A stretch of 64,000 nt of DNA from contig MFQZ01000001.1 in the NCBI GenBank assembly GCA_001784435.1, forward strand, positions 124,001 to 188,000, in the 5' to 3' direction. A model generated the notes under the pieces. It did no database searches. It was not told the origin of the DNA and was given only the letters and a program-made list of their open reading frames with translations. Position 1 is the stretch's first letter. Each line of letters opens with the position of its first letter. Both the position numbers and the translations under genes were made by a program. This DNA is from Candidatus Magasanikbacteria bacterium RIFOXYC2_FULL_42_28. GTDB lineage: Bacteria; Patescibacteria; ABY1; Magasanikbacterales; GWA2-37-8. Of the stretch, positions 54,577 to 64,000 are shown piece by piece.

Positions 54577-57500
54577 TCAATAACTAAATCGTAAATAATT
54601 GCGCGAGCTACGAATATAATTAAGATTTTCTTCTAAACTTACCTCGGCTGAAGCTACCGGGTTAGGATACAAACTCTTAATATTAAACACATGCCAAGCA
54701 CTGGCGTTAGGATTATCGTCAATGGCCGGATCATAATCTAAATCAAGAGCGGACAATTGGCGCGCGTCTTTTAACTCAAAAGTCCTGACCGGGAAAGAAA
54801 ATCTGGAATCGGACGCATAGTCAATATTGGTGTCAAAATCCGGTTCATATACTTCCACTTTAACACCACCGTTATTGCGATAATAATTAATGGCCGAATC
54901 GTCGTCAGTGCGGACATAGAAAATAAAGGGATTCGCGCCCATAGCGTTCGTGTTGATTGTAAAGGACTCCATATTCAAACCGGATGCGGTGGTAGTGATG
55001 CCGTGGTACCAGATGCCCTGCTTCAAAAAGTTACTACCTGTCTCAGTAAAATAGCTCCTGCCAATAGCTGAGTTAAAATCTGTCCCCTCTTTGGCAACTA
55101 CTGTATTACCACCATTAATCGCCGTCACAAACCCGGCTGATAACTGCTTTGACGCATCGCCAACCCAACTCAAAACTACACGGATATGCCCTTTCTGTTG
55201 GGTAGAAGAAGCATTGATTCGGGGCGACAACAGTAAATCAAAATCAGCGGGTGTAGAATCGGCGCGAACCGGGAAAAATTTACGGCGAATAGGGGCGTTC
55301 GGGGTGTTAGTCACGAACGCGCGATAACCATTGACAGTTAAATAATAGGCGGCTAAATTATCATCTTTAATCGAACATCTGAGGTCAGAATTTACCTTAA
55401 CCGAGCCAATACCATTGCCACCTTCTCTAAGCGCGTAACTGCTGGCGGTGGGCGAATCAATGCCAACCCGCAACATCTGCGCTAGGGAAATCGTTGATGA
55501 CTGGGAATAATTTACTGTTGGTTTAGAATAAAATAATTCTAAAAGACCAGAGTGACTCGTGCCGGCATATAAATAATCATAAATTGGGTCAATGGAACTG
55601 GGCTCGATAACATTAATAATATTGCCACTAACCGCAACACCGTTGGTGTTGTCTTTGCCACAGGCCACGCAATTATCTTGGATCTCCGAGCAACTGCTGT
55701 TACATTTTCTATCGCCTATTTGGCGAGGGGTATATTGTTCTAAATTAGTTTGGTATATCAAATTAGCCCAGTATGAAGTGCTGACATTAAGTGGTGCCAC
55801 CAATTGATCGCAACGGTAGACGTGATAACCGTTTACATCGTCAGTGATAGTACCGTAAATATTAGTGCCGGTTACAGAAGAATAAGTATTAATTCCGACA
55901 TTTTCACATCGTTCCGGACTACTAGTATTTATCACGCCATCCCCGCACCAGCCGCTCGCCTCTTTACGAATCACATTGCGACAATCGGCCGAACAATAGG
56001 TGCAAGGGCGGTTATAGCCAGGCCTACAGGTTTGGCCGTTATTATTATAAATCAAGGCGCCGGTAACCGCGTTTACTTGGCTGTTGTCGCAGGCCTCGGT
56101 TTCCGATTCAACATGGCCGTTGCCACAGCCGGTGGGGGCAACCGGACCGCTATTGGGAGTGGTGCTGGCCGTGCACATCCAACCGCCCAAATCACGATAA
56201 CTGTCAAACAAATCTTTTACTTCGGGCGTTGATAAAGCGCGATCAAAATATTTTAATTCGTCCATTTTGCCATAGTAAAAATACCAATCCTGTTTGGGTA
56301 TCATCCAATCTCCCTCAATTGCGCCGGAAGAGGTAAGACAACCGCTACCACTAGCGGTGGAACCGGAATAGGGATGGGTATGATCGCTATGTGTATAACC
56401 TCCGACAATATTTACATAATTAATCGCGCTACCATACCAATTATCAGCGCCAAAACTGTAATTGCCACAATCTGTTAAATTGTTTAAAGGTTTTGAAGTG
56501 GTAATTTTTAATACACCATTAACATAAACACGAGCGGAAGCGGAATTATTTACTACAACCAAATGCGTCCAAGTGTTAGGTGGCGCCGCTCCACTAATAG
56601 TGAGCGGATCAGGACTACCCGCAAATCTCGCACCGCCACCCGGTTGTCTTTCGTAATTATCTGCAACGCTACAACGAGCTGAATAGGTGGATGATATCGC
56701 CCCCATGGCGTAAAATAATAGATCATTATTGCTAATATCGCGACGCAAAGTAAAACCACAATTATTGGTATCCATCCCGCCTTTTTCAATAATAGTATTA
56801 AATCGATGCACATTAACGGAATCCCATGGATGATCGTCCGGATTTATCCATAAAGAAATTGAGCTGGTGCCGGTAATTTCAAATCCGGAATAATTTGGCA
56901 AGGTTGAACTGGTGTATAAAAACAATCTTTTATTATAAGAGTTTTTGAATGCCCCACCAATTTTACCATCGCTTACCACCTGGGGGTATTGCGGAAAATC
57001 ACCGGTCGCTGTTGAAGAAACGTTGATAACTGAAAATATTTTGTGTAAATTAAATTTATCACCACTGAAAGGATAAACATATCTTATGGCGCCACCCGAA
57101 GCCGGACGAGATCCTGGCGACAAACCCGCCAAATTATCCATCCCCCATTCGGCCAAAGCGCTAACTTTACGACAGCTCAAACAATTTCTCACGCCACTAC
57201 TCCCACCCACACTGCAAACCGGCTCGCCATCGCACTCTTCTCCTTGGCTGGCATCAATAACACCATCACCACAATACGAACCGAAACCGGAACAATCAGA
57301 TTTACAAGAATAACTATTGCTCATGGCATAAACCGAACAGGCGTATGGACTAGGGGTAGAGACACCCGCACCAGTGGCATAAGCGCATTTGCTAGAAACG
57401 GTATCACAAAACTCATACGGTTCGTCCAGCGCGCCATTGCCACAGTACAGAGTGCTCGTGGCCTCACAAGTGTTGTTACATTTACCGTATCGTCCGTTTA

Positions 57501-60500
57501 GCACGCCATCATCGCAACTTTCACCCAAATCCAATTTACCATTACCGCATTTTGTTCTGTCCAAACAATCAACTCCACCTTCGGTTTCTTCCCATTTACA
57601 ATTAGCCGAACAAGTTTTTAGTGTTCGTGTGCCACCGGTACAAACATTACCATATTCCAACGCCTGTGGCGGGTCGCAATCCTCGCCTAAATTCAAATTT
57701 AATTTCCCGTCTCCGCAAAATCCGGACTGCATGGTGGAAATTTCTTCAGACGCCAGACAAATTCCGGTCGGATCAGATACAAAACGCGAGGTGGTAACAA
57801 TGAATTTAGGAATAAGTGCGTTAAAAGCATAAGACAAACTGTATTCTTTTGGCTCCAACAAATACCTTACCATATAATTGGGCGAGCTGGTAGACACAAT
57901 ATACCGGTAAGCCAATGAAGTCGGATCGCAAGCAAAACTAAACCGACGGTCAGCAGTAGAGGTGCCGGTGGTCAGCCAATTGGTGGTGGCATCGTGCAGC
58001 AGACATTTGTTGTCGGTAATAGTTGAGTCGCAATCAGTATCAACATGGCAAAATTTGGCGATATTATCGGCCGTATAAGCGCAACTGCCGGCCGGGGCCA
58101 AACGATTAATCGGGTCGGTCGGCAAACTGCGTCCGGTGGCAGTTCCTAAAACACTCCACGACGGCCAGGTGCTCACAGTTTGGCCGGATAAATATGTGCC
58201 TTGGGGCAATGGCGGATATTTACCGGCATTGGCATCAGCGTAATTGGCCAATGATTTTTCAATCGCGCCCAAACCGCGCAAACGATTATAATTGCGTTTT
58301 AGTTTATCAATTTGGTTGGCGCATTTTTGTTCCGAATGACCGGCGGACGCGCAATCTATATCGGTTCGGCAGGGCACGGAGTCGGGCGATAATACCGGTG
58401 GGTCAACCTCTAAACTATCAACACAATAATTAGTATTGGTTAAGTTGGTATTGAGCGTCAAATTATTCATAAACTGCTCAAACACGTTTTTCATGGTCGC
58501 GCCGGAATTTTTGTTTAAACTGAATAAATAGATATTTGATTTAAGATTCGCGCTTCCGCCCGCAGAATAATTCAGCGCTTCCACATAAACATTGTTGCCA
58601 TCAGACACGGCGTCATAACCGCCAACTTTTAGATCGCGGAAATTATTGACGTTAAAATCCTTACCGCCGCTTTGTTTGTTACCGGCGAGCCAGTCGCGCG
58701 GGCTTAAGAAATATTGATTGGAGAATACCGAAATACCAACGGCGTCTGATACACCGCGAGAGTTGGTGTCGGTAAAAATAAAGCGTTTGAGAAGTTGGGG
58801 TTGAGCGATACAGACTGGATCTTCAAAATTTAACGATGGGTAAATTAAATTGGAACATATCGTACTATCGTAATCACTCGGGATTGTATCCTTCCAAACT
58901 TTAAAACCGTCGTCGTCATCACAACTATCCTGATTGGTGCACGATAAAGGAGAATTATTTTTATCTAAATAATATAAGGCGGCAGAATCATACGCCGGCG
59001 CTTTGGCAACCCGACATATTTTAGTGGAATATTTTGAGTAGAAAACACTGCGAGTGGTAGTAACAGTAAATTTAGCGTTACACTGCTCATCTGCCGCTAC
59101 ACCCAAATCACATTCCTCGCCCGTAAAACTACACGCCCCTTTTGCCACTTCCAACTGCGCCGTGCTCGTCTGCACTGCCGCGCGCAAATACGGCAAATCA
59201 TCACCTCTGCCGGAGACACCGGAATCAGCGCAATAGTAAGTGCGGAAATTATAATAACCGCTGGTGTTAGTTTCTTCTACAGTCGACGGGTCAATAGACG
59301 AACCATCAAACGCGTCGGTCGCCAAATTAAAGCCATCGTCATTATTTAATTTATCTTCATACGGGAAAATCCGCGCGCCATTTGAAGGCAAATCTTTGGG
59401 TGGCCAAGGATTTTCGCACAAAAATACAATCGCGTGCGCTTGGCCGGTCGCCACCGGACCCCTGCGGGCGGTATATTGATTAGCAACGACATTGGCCGTG
59501 GCATAAACATCAATTTCGCCATTTTTATTCAAGGCCTTTAAAATATTGTCGCCGTTAGCAACAGACGCCGAAGTGGTTGCCGGGGCAAACTCAACAAACG
59601 GATTGGACACGCTCGGAGCCGGCCCCCAGATATAATCCCAAGCGTAAAAATTAGCAATGGGCGCAATAATTTGATTGCCGCGCGAAGCGTCGGTGCGAGC
59701 GGTAACGTGCATCGTGGTAGTGGCGTTGGCGCGCGCAAAATACACTTCCGTGGGTGACAAAGAGATGTTTTCCACCTCACATATTTCATTTCCGGTTTCA
59801 AAACTCCACCTGATAACCGCGCCAATACTGACTCCACGCGTGTCTTTAAGGCCATTTTTTAAAATTATGGTATAATCGGCGTCAGCGGAAAGAGGCCGAT
59901 TTAAATTCACTTTCAAAGTAGAAGTGGAAAATAGTTTGGTGTCAGGATCAAATTCATTATTTACTTCAACCGCGCCGGTATCACCACCCACGCACCAAAC
60001 ATCAGCCGAAGCGGTTTGACGACCAAACAAATTATTGAACCAAGCCAAAGCGCGTTTTAATAATCGTTTGGGCCAAGATAGTTGTTGATTTTCAAACGCT
60101 ACCACTAGTTCGGTTACATCTTCACCGCCGGTGTAACAGGTGCTGGTAGCCAAAAGTTGACGCGCGATTAAGAAATTACCGGTAATGCTATTTTTGTCAA
60201 TTGGGTGGTCAAAGCTGGCGGAAATGGAAGTGTTTAAACAGACATCGTCGGCATCATCAAGCGGATAGTTAGCGGTTTTTTGTGGTCGGGCGTAGCAACA
60301 AGAATTATTGCCCACGCCATAAGTGTTATCATTCGGCAAACCAGCGACACTCACGCACTCATCATCATTTTGATAACCGCATTTGATTTCAAATCTACCA
60401 CTATCGGTTTTGGCTGTGCCACTGCCACCAGCGGTATTTTGGTTAGTAGTAGCGCTAATAAGAGCCACTTGCGCCACGCCAGCACCCACCGCGTTAGTGC

Positions 60501-63500
60501 CGGTCGCGCCCATACCCACGCCTTTGGCTAAAACCCACGGATCAAAACGATATAAACCGGTGGTAGTAGCCGCGCGACTGTATTTTATAAAATCAGTACT
60601 GGTGGTACTTTCACAATAATCCACTTCGCCCGTGCCGGTTATACCGTCGCCACACACTGATGGATTGGAATATGACAAAGACGAGCCCAAAGGACGGTAA
60701 TCGCTGATATTACAACCTTCTTCCCCGAAAACACACGCGCCTGCATATAATGGTTTAGTAGCAAAATCCCAGCCATCGGTAGAATAAAGCGAAACTTTGT
60801 AATCTACCATTTGACAATATTTATTACACGGCTTGGGATAAACATCTTCATCAAGAAAAGACGCCTCGCACTCCGGATCTTCATCCGCGCTCGTCACCCC
60901 ATCGCCACATTGGCTATAAGACACATTTTTATAAAAATCATAAGTGGTGGTGGCGAATCCGGCCGGACGCTCGTTGCCCGGTTGTTGGAACCAGTAATTG
61001 GTCATGCGCGTACCGGTGTGGAGACATTGAGCCGAGCAGTTGCGACTACTTGTGGTCATCAAAATATCATCAGGTGGTATCGCTACATCGCACTCCTCGC
61101 CCACCGTCACTTTACGGTCTCCACAAACCGACGCGTTAACATTGTTGGCTTTGGGCTCGGCCGTGGAACCGGTCCACAAACAGTTGAACGCGTTACAATT
61201 TACTCTTTTGGTAATATCAGCACTCCCCGGGTCGCATTCTTCGCCTTTGGTTGATGAAACAAAACTATCACCACACAAACCAATATCAACAGTGCTGGTT
61301 GTATTCGTGGTATTAGTATTCCCACTATACAAACAAGTCAAAGTACACCCGCCCGTCGCGCTCGGTAGATCGCAATCTTCACCCGCTTCTACTGTGCCAT
61401 TACCACAAGCAATAAACCGGTCTACCGCCCCACTTGTTGTCGTGGCAAACGGCACATCACTTCCCTTGCGCACACAGCGATCGGTACAATTTTTGTTTTG
61501 GCCCAAAGTGCGAAATGGCGTAACTGTCGCCACATCAGTATCCGATGATTGCCAATTCCAACCGACATCATAGGCGTTCAAACGCTGGCCTTGGGCGCTA
61601 CAAGCGTCCGGCGCTGAATAGGGCGTGGCAAAATAAAACGATTTGTCGGTTATGCGGCGCGTGCTAAATACTTCAGGCGCGACATCTACCCGATCAATTA
61701 AACAGGCCTGGTCTTTGGTGCGGAATTTCCAAGTTAAATTTTTGTTAAACGGTTTGCTGTAAGAGCTCGGACTAAAAATATTACCCAGCGACCATAAAAC
61801 ATCCGGCGCTGTGGCAGGAGAAGATAATTCACCCGGGTATTCATTGGAAATGGAAACGACATAATACTTGGACTGTTCTAAATCTGTTTCCGGCGTTAAA
61901 ATTATCAATGACTTATCCGGCTGATTTTTAACATCCGCCAATGTTACCGGTTCGGTAGTAAAACAATTAACATCATTGCATTTATCCAAACGCACCGCCC
62001 CGTTCTCCTTATCCAAATTGGCCGTGCTCATACTGATATTAAATTTCACGCCAATTTCCGCGCTCGGACAGGCCTCAAAACACTGCGGCCAATAATCAAC
62101 CACTTTCGGATCGGATAGATCAATCGTGAGTGTGCTCGTGCCGGTTTTGGTTTTGGTAACACTGGCGGTATTAGTGGTAGCATCGGCAAAAATATTCACG
62201 GCATTAAGCGGGTTGGTCAAATTCACGCCCACGGTATTTTGCAAAGCGGACACTTGTGCCTTATCCATCGTGGTCGTACCGACGATATTGGAATACGCGA
62301 TATTACCTGACCGCCAATTCCAGCCGTAGCCGGAAACATCCATCATAATACAACGGTCTGTGCTCAAACCATTACCGCGATAAAATAAATCGTATTCACG
62401 ACCAGAAGCTGTGCGGCCGATTAACAATTCTTCCAAATGGTTGGTCCAATATTCGTACGGCGTTACGATCACTTTTTCTAATTCGCACTGTCTACCGGTT
62501 GGGTCAGTGTGGAACGCAAAACAATAAGCCGTGCCGTCGCCACAAGGTCGGTCGGCAATTATTGGAGTGGAACTTGCCCCCGTGCCATTGGCGCGAATAT
62601 TGTTATATAATTTTACTTGATACCAGGTATTAGGTATCCAATGGCCGGTGTTGTGGTTGTAGGTACTTGTTGGTCTTAAAGATAGGTAGGCGTGCTGGGA
62701 ATTAGCACCACTCTGACTTGATACACCGGGCAAAAGCACGCCTCGGCTATCACCGGTATTAACAACCGATACCTTGGTCGGCGCCACTCCGGTTGTTAAA
62801 CAATTTTGTTGAACAGCATCAATACCGCCCGTACATTCCAAAACAACAAGCGCGTTCAGGTCGGTTCCGGGCACGTTAGTATTTATTAAATTAATATCAG
62901 CGCGCGAAAATTCAATGGAGATTAAAGCCCCACGACAAACATTTTCTTGCGGATCACCGCCACCTTGGCGCCATAGCAAACTGGGCGAGGGCGATGGCAA
63001 TGCCAAACCGGCCATAACACTCGCGTCACACCGCTCCACTACGCGCAATGGCTCGGGAATACCGGCGGTGGAAAATCGCCACATATAACCGGTGGAAAGA
63101 GTGTCATTTTTGCATCGAAGATTGCCGGCAATACAAACCCCGGGCTGACCGGTATCGCGACCACAACATTGTTCGGTATCTTTATTACAAGCATTGGTAT
63201 TTTCTAAACAATTTTGGACGGTAAAATCAACCTGATTACTTACTTTATTATCAGACGCGCGCCTCACTTCTATCGCCCCGGAAACAGTGCCTTCAACTGG
63301 CGACACCTTTATTTCATTATCGGTAATAGCTAATTTTTCCGCCACCTTGTTTCTGGAAAAAAATATTGTAGTTGAAATACCGACTGTGTCATCATCAGAC
63401 AAAAAATGATCACCGAAAATTTTCAAACCGTCTTCGTCCGGATAAGGAATGGGACCGGAATAATTACTTAAAGCGCAAATACCGGGCGCCGGTTCACCGC

Positions 63501-64000
63501 CAACAAATTCAAAATAATCATTATTTAAATCAATACTGGAAACATTACGGTTATTTGGTTTAACTTGCACGGAATATTTTTGATTGAGAGACAGACCGGA
63601 GGGAATTTTTATCAATATTTTTTCATTAGTCCAAGTATCACCGCAATTATCACCAATATAAACCTGGCCATTTGCCACCACCGCGCCGTCGCCATCTTTT
63701 CTAAACCAAACAACGCCCGGGCTTTCGCCAAAATTCCGACCGGTGATAAATACATATTCATTGGTAGCGCCTGCGCGCGGAGAAATGCCGGTAATTACCA
63801 CATCGCTGTTTTCACTTTCTGGCACCTCGGAGCCGGATTTTACAGTGAAACGAATACTATTGCTCTCGGCATTGTCAAGATGGCGTTTTATTTTTACGCC
63901 AACCGCGCCACTGCCCAATTGTGGTACTACGGCCCATAAATTATCCGCAAACCAATTAGTGCCTGATTTCATCGCCGCCACTGTTTCGCCAAAATATATT
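54577..64000 (-). CDS. Giant cysteine-rich modular surface protein (partial, runs off right edge)
   Basis: More than 3130 residues are visible; the frame stays open to position 64000 and has no signal peptide, so the start lies outside. Modules, N to C: IPT/TIG-like domains ('VVITGISPRAGATNEYVFIT'), Ig-like bacterial domains, about eleven DUF4215-type Cys repeats ('CGDGKLNLNLGEDC', 'CGNGKLDLGESCDDG', 'CGDGVIDASQGEECD'), a stretch like the globular part of pseudopilins ('KYPPLPQGTYLSGQTVSTWP' then 'LPTDPINRL'), and a LamG/concanavalin domain ('SSISLWINPDDHPW', 'WTHLVVVNNSASARVYVNGV'). The many Cys suggest disulfides outside the cell. Likely an adhesin or cell-surface fibre. It is upstream of the calcium-repeat proteins and cell-division genes on the same strand. 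Confidence 0.8.
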   Translation of the reverse strand, partial: IYFGETVAAMKSGTNWFADNLWAVVPQLGSGAVGVKIKRHLDNAESNSIRFTVKSGSEVPESENSDVVITGISPRAGATNEYVFITGRNFGESPGVVWFRKDGDGAVVANGQVYIGDNCGDTWTNEKILIKIPSGLSLNQKYSVQVKPNNRNVSSIDLNNDYFEFVGGEPAPGICALSNYSGPIPYPDEDGLKIFGDHFLSDDDTVGISTTIFFSRNKVAEKLAITDNEIKVSPVEGTVSGAIEVRRASDNKVSNQVDFTVQNCLENTNACNKDTEQCCGRDTGQPGVCIAGNLRCKNDTLSTGYMWRFSTAGIPEPLRVVERCDASVMAGLALPSPSPSLLWRQGGGDPQENVCRGALISIEFSRADINLINTNVPGTDLNALVVLECTGGIDAVQQNCLTTGVAPTKVSVVNTGDSRGVLLPGVSSQSGANSQHAYLSLRPTSTYNHNTGHWIPNTWYQVKLYNNIRANGTGASSTPIIADRPCGDGTAYCFAFHTDPTGRQCELEKVIVTPYEYWTNHLEELLIGRTASGREYDLFYRGNGLSTDRCIMMDVSGYGWNWRSGNIAYSNIVGTTTMDKAQVSALQNTVGVNLTNPLNAVNIFADATTNTASVTKTKTGTSTLTIDLSDPKVVDYWPQCFEACPSAEIGVKFNISMSTANLDKENGAVRLDKCNDVNCFTTEPVTLADVKNQPDKSLIILTPETDLEQSKYYVVSISNEYPGELSSPATAPDVLWSLGNIFSPSSYSKPFNKNLTWKFRTKDQACLIDRVDVAPEVFSTRRITDKSFYFATPYSAPDACSAQGQRLNAYDVGWNWQSSDTDVATVTPFRTLGQNKNCTDRCVRKGSDVPFATTTSGAVDRFIACGNGTVEAGEDCDLPSATGGCTLTCLYSGNTNTTNTTSTVDIGLCGDSFVSSTKGEECDPGSADITKRVNCNAFNCLWTGSTAEPKANNVNASVCGDRKVTVGEECDVAIPPDDILMTTSSRNCSAQCLHTGTRMTNYWFQQPGNERPAGFATTTYDFYKNVSYSQCGDGVTSADEDPECEASFLDEDVYPKPCNKYCQMVDYKVSLYSTDGWDFATKPLYAGACVFGEEGCNISDYRPLGSSLSYSNPSVCGDGITGTGEVDYCESTTSTDFIKYSRAATTTGLYRFDPWVLAKGVGMGATGTNAVGAGVAQVALISATTNQNTAGGSGTAKTDSGRFEIKCGYQNDDECVSVAGLPNDNTYGVGNNSCCYARPQKTANYPLDDADDVCLNTSISASFDHPIDKNSITGNFLIARQLLATSTCYTGGEDVTELVVAFENQQLSWPKRLLKRALAWFNNLFGRQTASADVWCVGGDTGAVEVNNEFDPDTKLFSTSTLKVNLNRPLSADADYTIILKNGLKDTRGVSIGAVIRWSFETGNEICEVENISLSPTEVYFARANATTTMHVTARTDASRGNQIIAPIANFYAWDYIWGPAPSVSNPFVEFAPATTSASVANGDNILKALNKNGEIDVYATANVVANQYTARRGPVATGQAHAIVFLCENPWPPKDLPSNGARIFPYEDKLNNDDGFNLATDAFDGSSIDPSTVEETNTSGYYNFRTYYCADSGVSGRGDDLPYLRAAVQTSTAQLEVAKGACSFTGEECDLGVAADEQCNAKFTVTTTRSVFYSKYSTKICRVAKAPAYDSAALYYLDKNNSPLSCTNQDSCDDDDGFKVWKDTIPSDYDSTICSNLIYPSLNFEDPVCIAQPQLLKRFIFTDTNSRGVSDAVGISVFSNQYFLSPRDWLAGNKQSGGKDFNVNNFRDLKVGGYDAVSDGNNVYVEALNYSAGGSANLKSNIYLFSLNKNSGATMKNVFEQFMNNLTLNTNLTNTNYCVDSLEVDPPVLSPDSVPCRTDIDCASAGHSEQKCANQIDKLKRNYNRLRGLGAIEKSLANYADANAGKYPPLPQGTYLSGQTVSTWPSWSVLGTATGRSLPTDPINRLAPAGSCAYTADNIAKFCHVDTDCDSTITDNKCLLHDATTNWLTTGTSTADRRFSFACDPTSLAYRYIVSTSSPNYMVRYLLEPKEYSLSYAFNALIPKFIVTTSRFVSDPTGICLASEEISTMQSGFCGDGKLNLNLGEDCDPPQALEYGNVCTGGTRTLKTCSANCKWEETEGGVDCLDRTKCGNGKLDLGESCDDGVLNGRYGKCNNTCEATSTLYCGNGALDEPYEFCDTVSSKCAYATGAGVSTPSPYACSVYAMSNSYSCKSDCSGFGSYCGDGVIDASQGEECDGEPVCSVGGSSGVRNCLSCRKVSALAEWGMDNLAGLSPGSRPASGGAIRYVYPFSGDKFNLHKIFSVINVSSTATGDFPQYPQVVSDGKIGGAFKNSYNKRLFLYTSSTLPNYSGFEITGTSSISLWINPDDHPWDSVNVHRFNTIIEKGGMDTNNCGFTLRRDISNNDLLFYAMGAISSTYSARCSVADNYERQPGGGARFAGSPDPLTISGAAPPNTWTHLVVVNNSASARVYVNGVLKITTSKPLNNLTDCGNYSFGADNWYGSAINYVNIVGGYTHSDHTHPYSGSTASGSGCLTSSGAIEGDWMIPKQDWYFYYGKMDELKYFDRALSTPEVKDLFDSYRDLGGWMCTASTTPNSGPVAPTGCGNGHVESETEACDNSQVNAVTGALIYNNNGQTCRPGYNRPCTYCSADCRNVIRKEASGWCGDGVINTSSPERCENVGINTYSSVTGTNIYGTITDDVNGYHVYRCDQLVAPLNVSTSYWANLIYQTNLEQYTPRQIGDRKCNSSCSEIQDNCVACGKDNTNGVAVSGNIINVIEPSSIDPIYDYLYAGTSHSGLLELFYSKPTVNYSQSSTISLAQMLRVGIDSPTASSYALREGGNGIGSVKVNSDLRCSIKDDNLAAYYLTVNGYRAFVTNTPNAPIRRKFFPVRADSTPADFDLLLSPRINASSTQQKGHIRVVLSWVGDASKQLSAGFVTAINGGNTVVAKEGTDFNSAIGRSYFTETGSNFLKQGIWYHGITTTASGLNMESFTINTNAMGANPFIFYVRTDDDSAINYYRNNGGVKVEVYEPDFDTNIDYASDSRFSFPVRTFELKDARQLSALDLDYDPAIDDNPNASAWHVFNIKSLYPNPVASAEVSLEENLNYIRSSRNYLRFSY

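Overview
The window looks like part of a Patescibacteria (Candidate Phyla Radiation, Parcubacteria-like) chromosome. The signs are a surface-layer gene with the N-terminal domain typical of that group, very large Thr/Pro-rich surface proteins with thrombospondin-type calcium repeats, an ECF sigma factor paired with a DUF5667 protein, a bacterial Elp3, few Shine-Dalgarno sites, and many short palindromic repeats both between genes and inside them. This assignment is inferred from family content; no rRNA or marker phylogeny is available here.

Layout. 1-9.9 kb (minus strand): a cell-surface polysaccharide locus. It contains an O-antigen ligase/polymerase-like protein, GDP-mannose dehydratase and GDP-fucose synthase, a small helix-turn-helix regulator with its own promoter and a 10-bp-phased operator, an ABC-2 export permease, a HAD phosphatase, a cupin, two nucleotidyltransferases, a GDPD-like protein, a WavE-type transferase and the N-terminal half of a transketolase cut by the window edge. 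10-21.3 kb (minus): envelope proteins, namely a zinc phospholipase-like/lamin-tail/beta-helix protein, a FN3 + peptidoglycan-binding protein and the S-layer protein. 21.3-24.7 kb: a DUF5667 protein and ECF sigma factor, then a divergent helix-turn-helix gene among three copies of a palindromic operator.

24.9-35.8 kb: a membrane-anchored Ig-like protein, metK behind a structured leader, a beta-propeller protein, an aromatic amino-acid permease, a lytic-transglycosylase-domain protein, tRNA-Val, a clan GH-A glycosidase and an EamA transporter. 35.9-36.8 kb is the clearest anomaly: a GC-rich 118-codon gene of unknown function with a hairpin-rich leader and strong terminator, followed by a possible 36-codon ORF. 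37-46 kb: two GT4 glycosyltransferases, a Trm9-like methyltransferase divergent from Elp3 (a plausible wobble-uridine modification pair), a Nudix hydrolase with an unknown partner, glyA and a PIF1-like helicase. 46-54.6 kb (minus): nrdR-unknown-pyk and ybeY-dgkA-ftsA-ftsZ, the latter preceded by three membrane proteins with calcium-type repeats. 54.6-64 kb: one giant cysteine-rich surface protein that runs off the right edge.

Repeats dominate the non-coding DNA. Family A (termini GTCAT...ATGAC) lies between genes and is also inserted in frame in at least three proteins. Family B (AT-rich, built on AATTTCCAATTTCCAATGTC) forms long palindromes at gene ends. A 41-nt GC-rich element (family C) occurs in two unrelated coding sequences, including elp3. 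Several promoters place their -35 box on the stop codon of the preceding gene, and two lie inside the terminator hairpin of the upstream unit.
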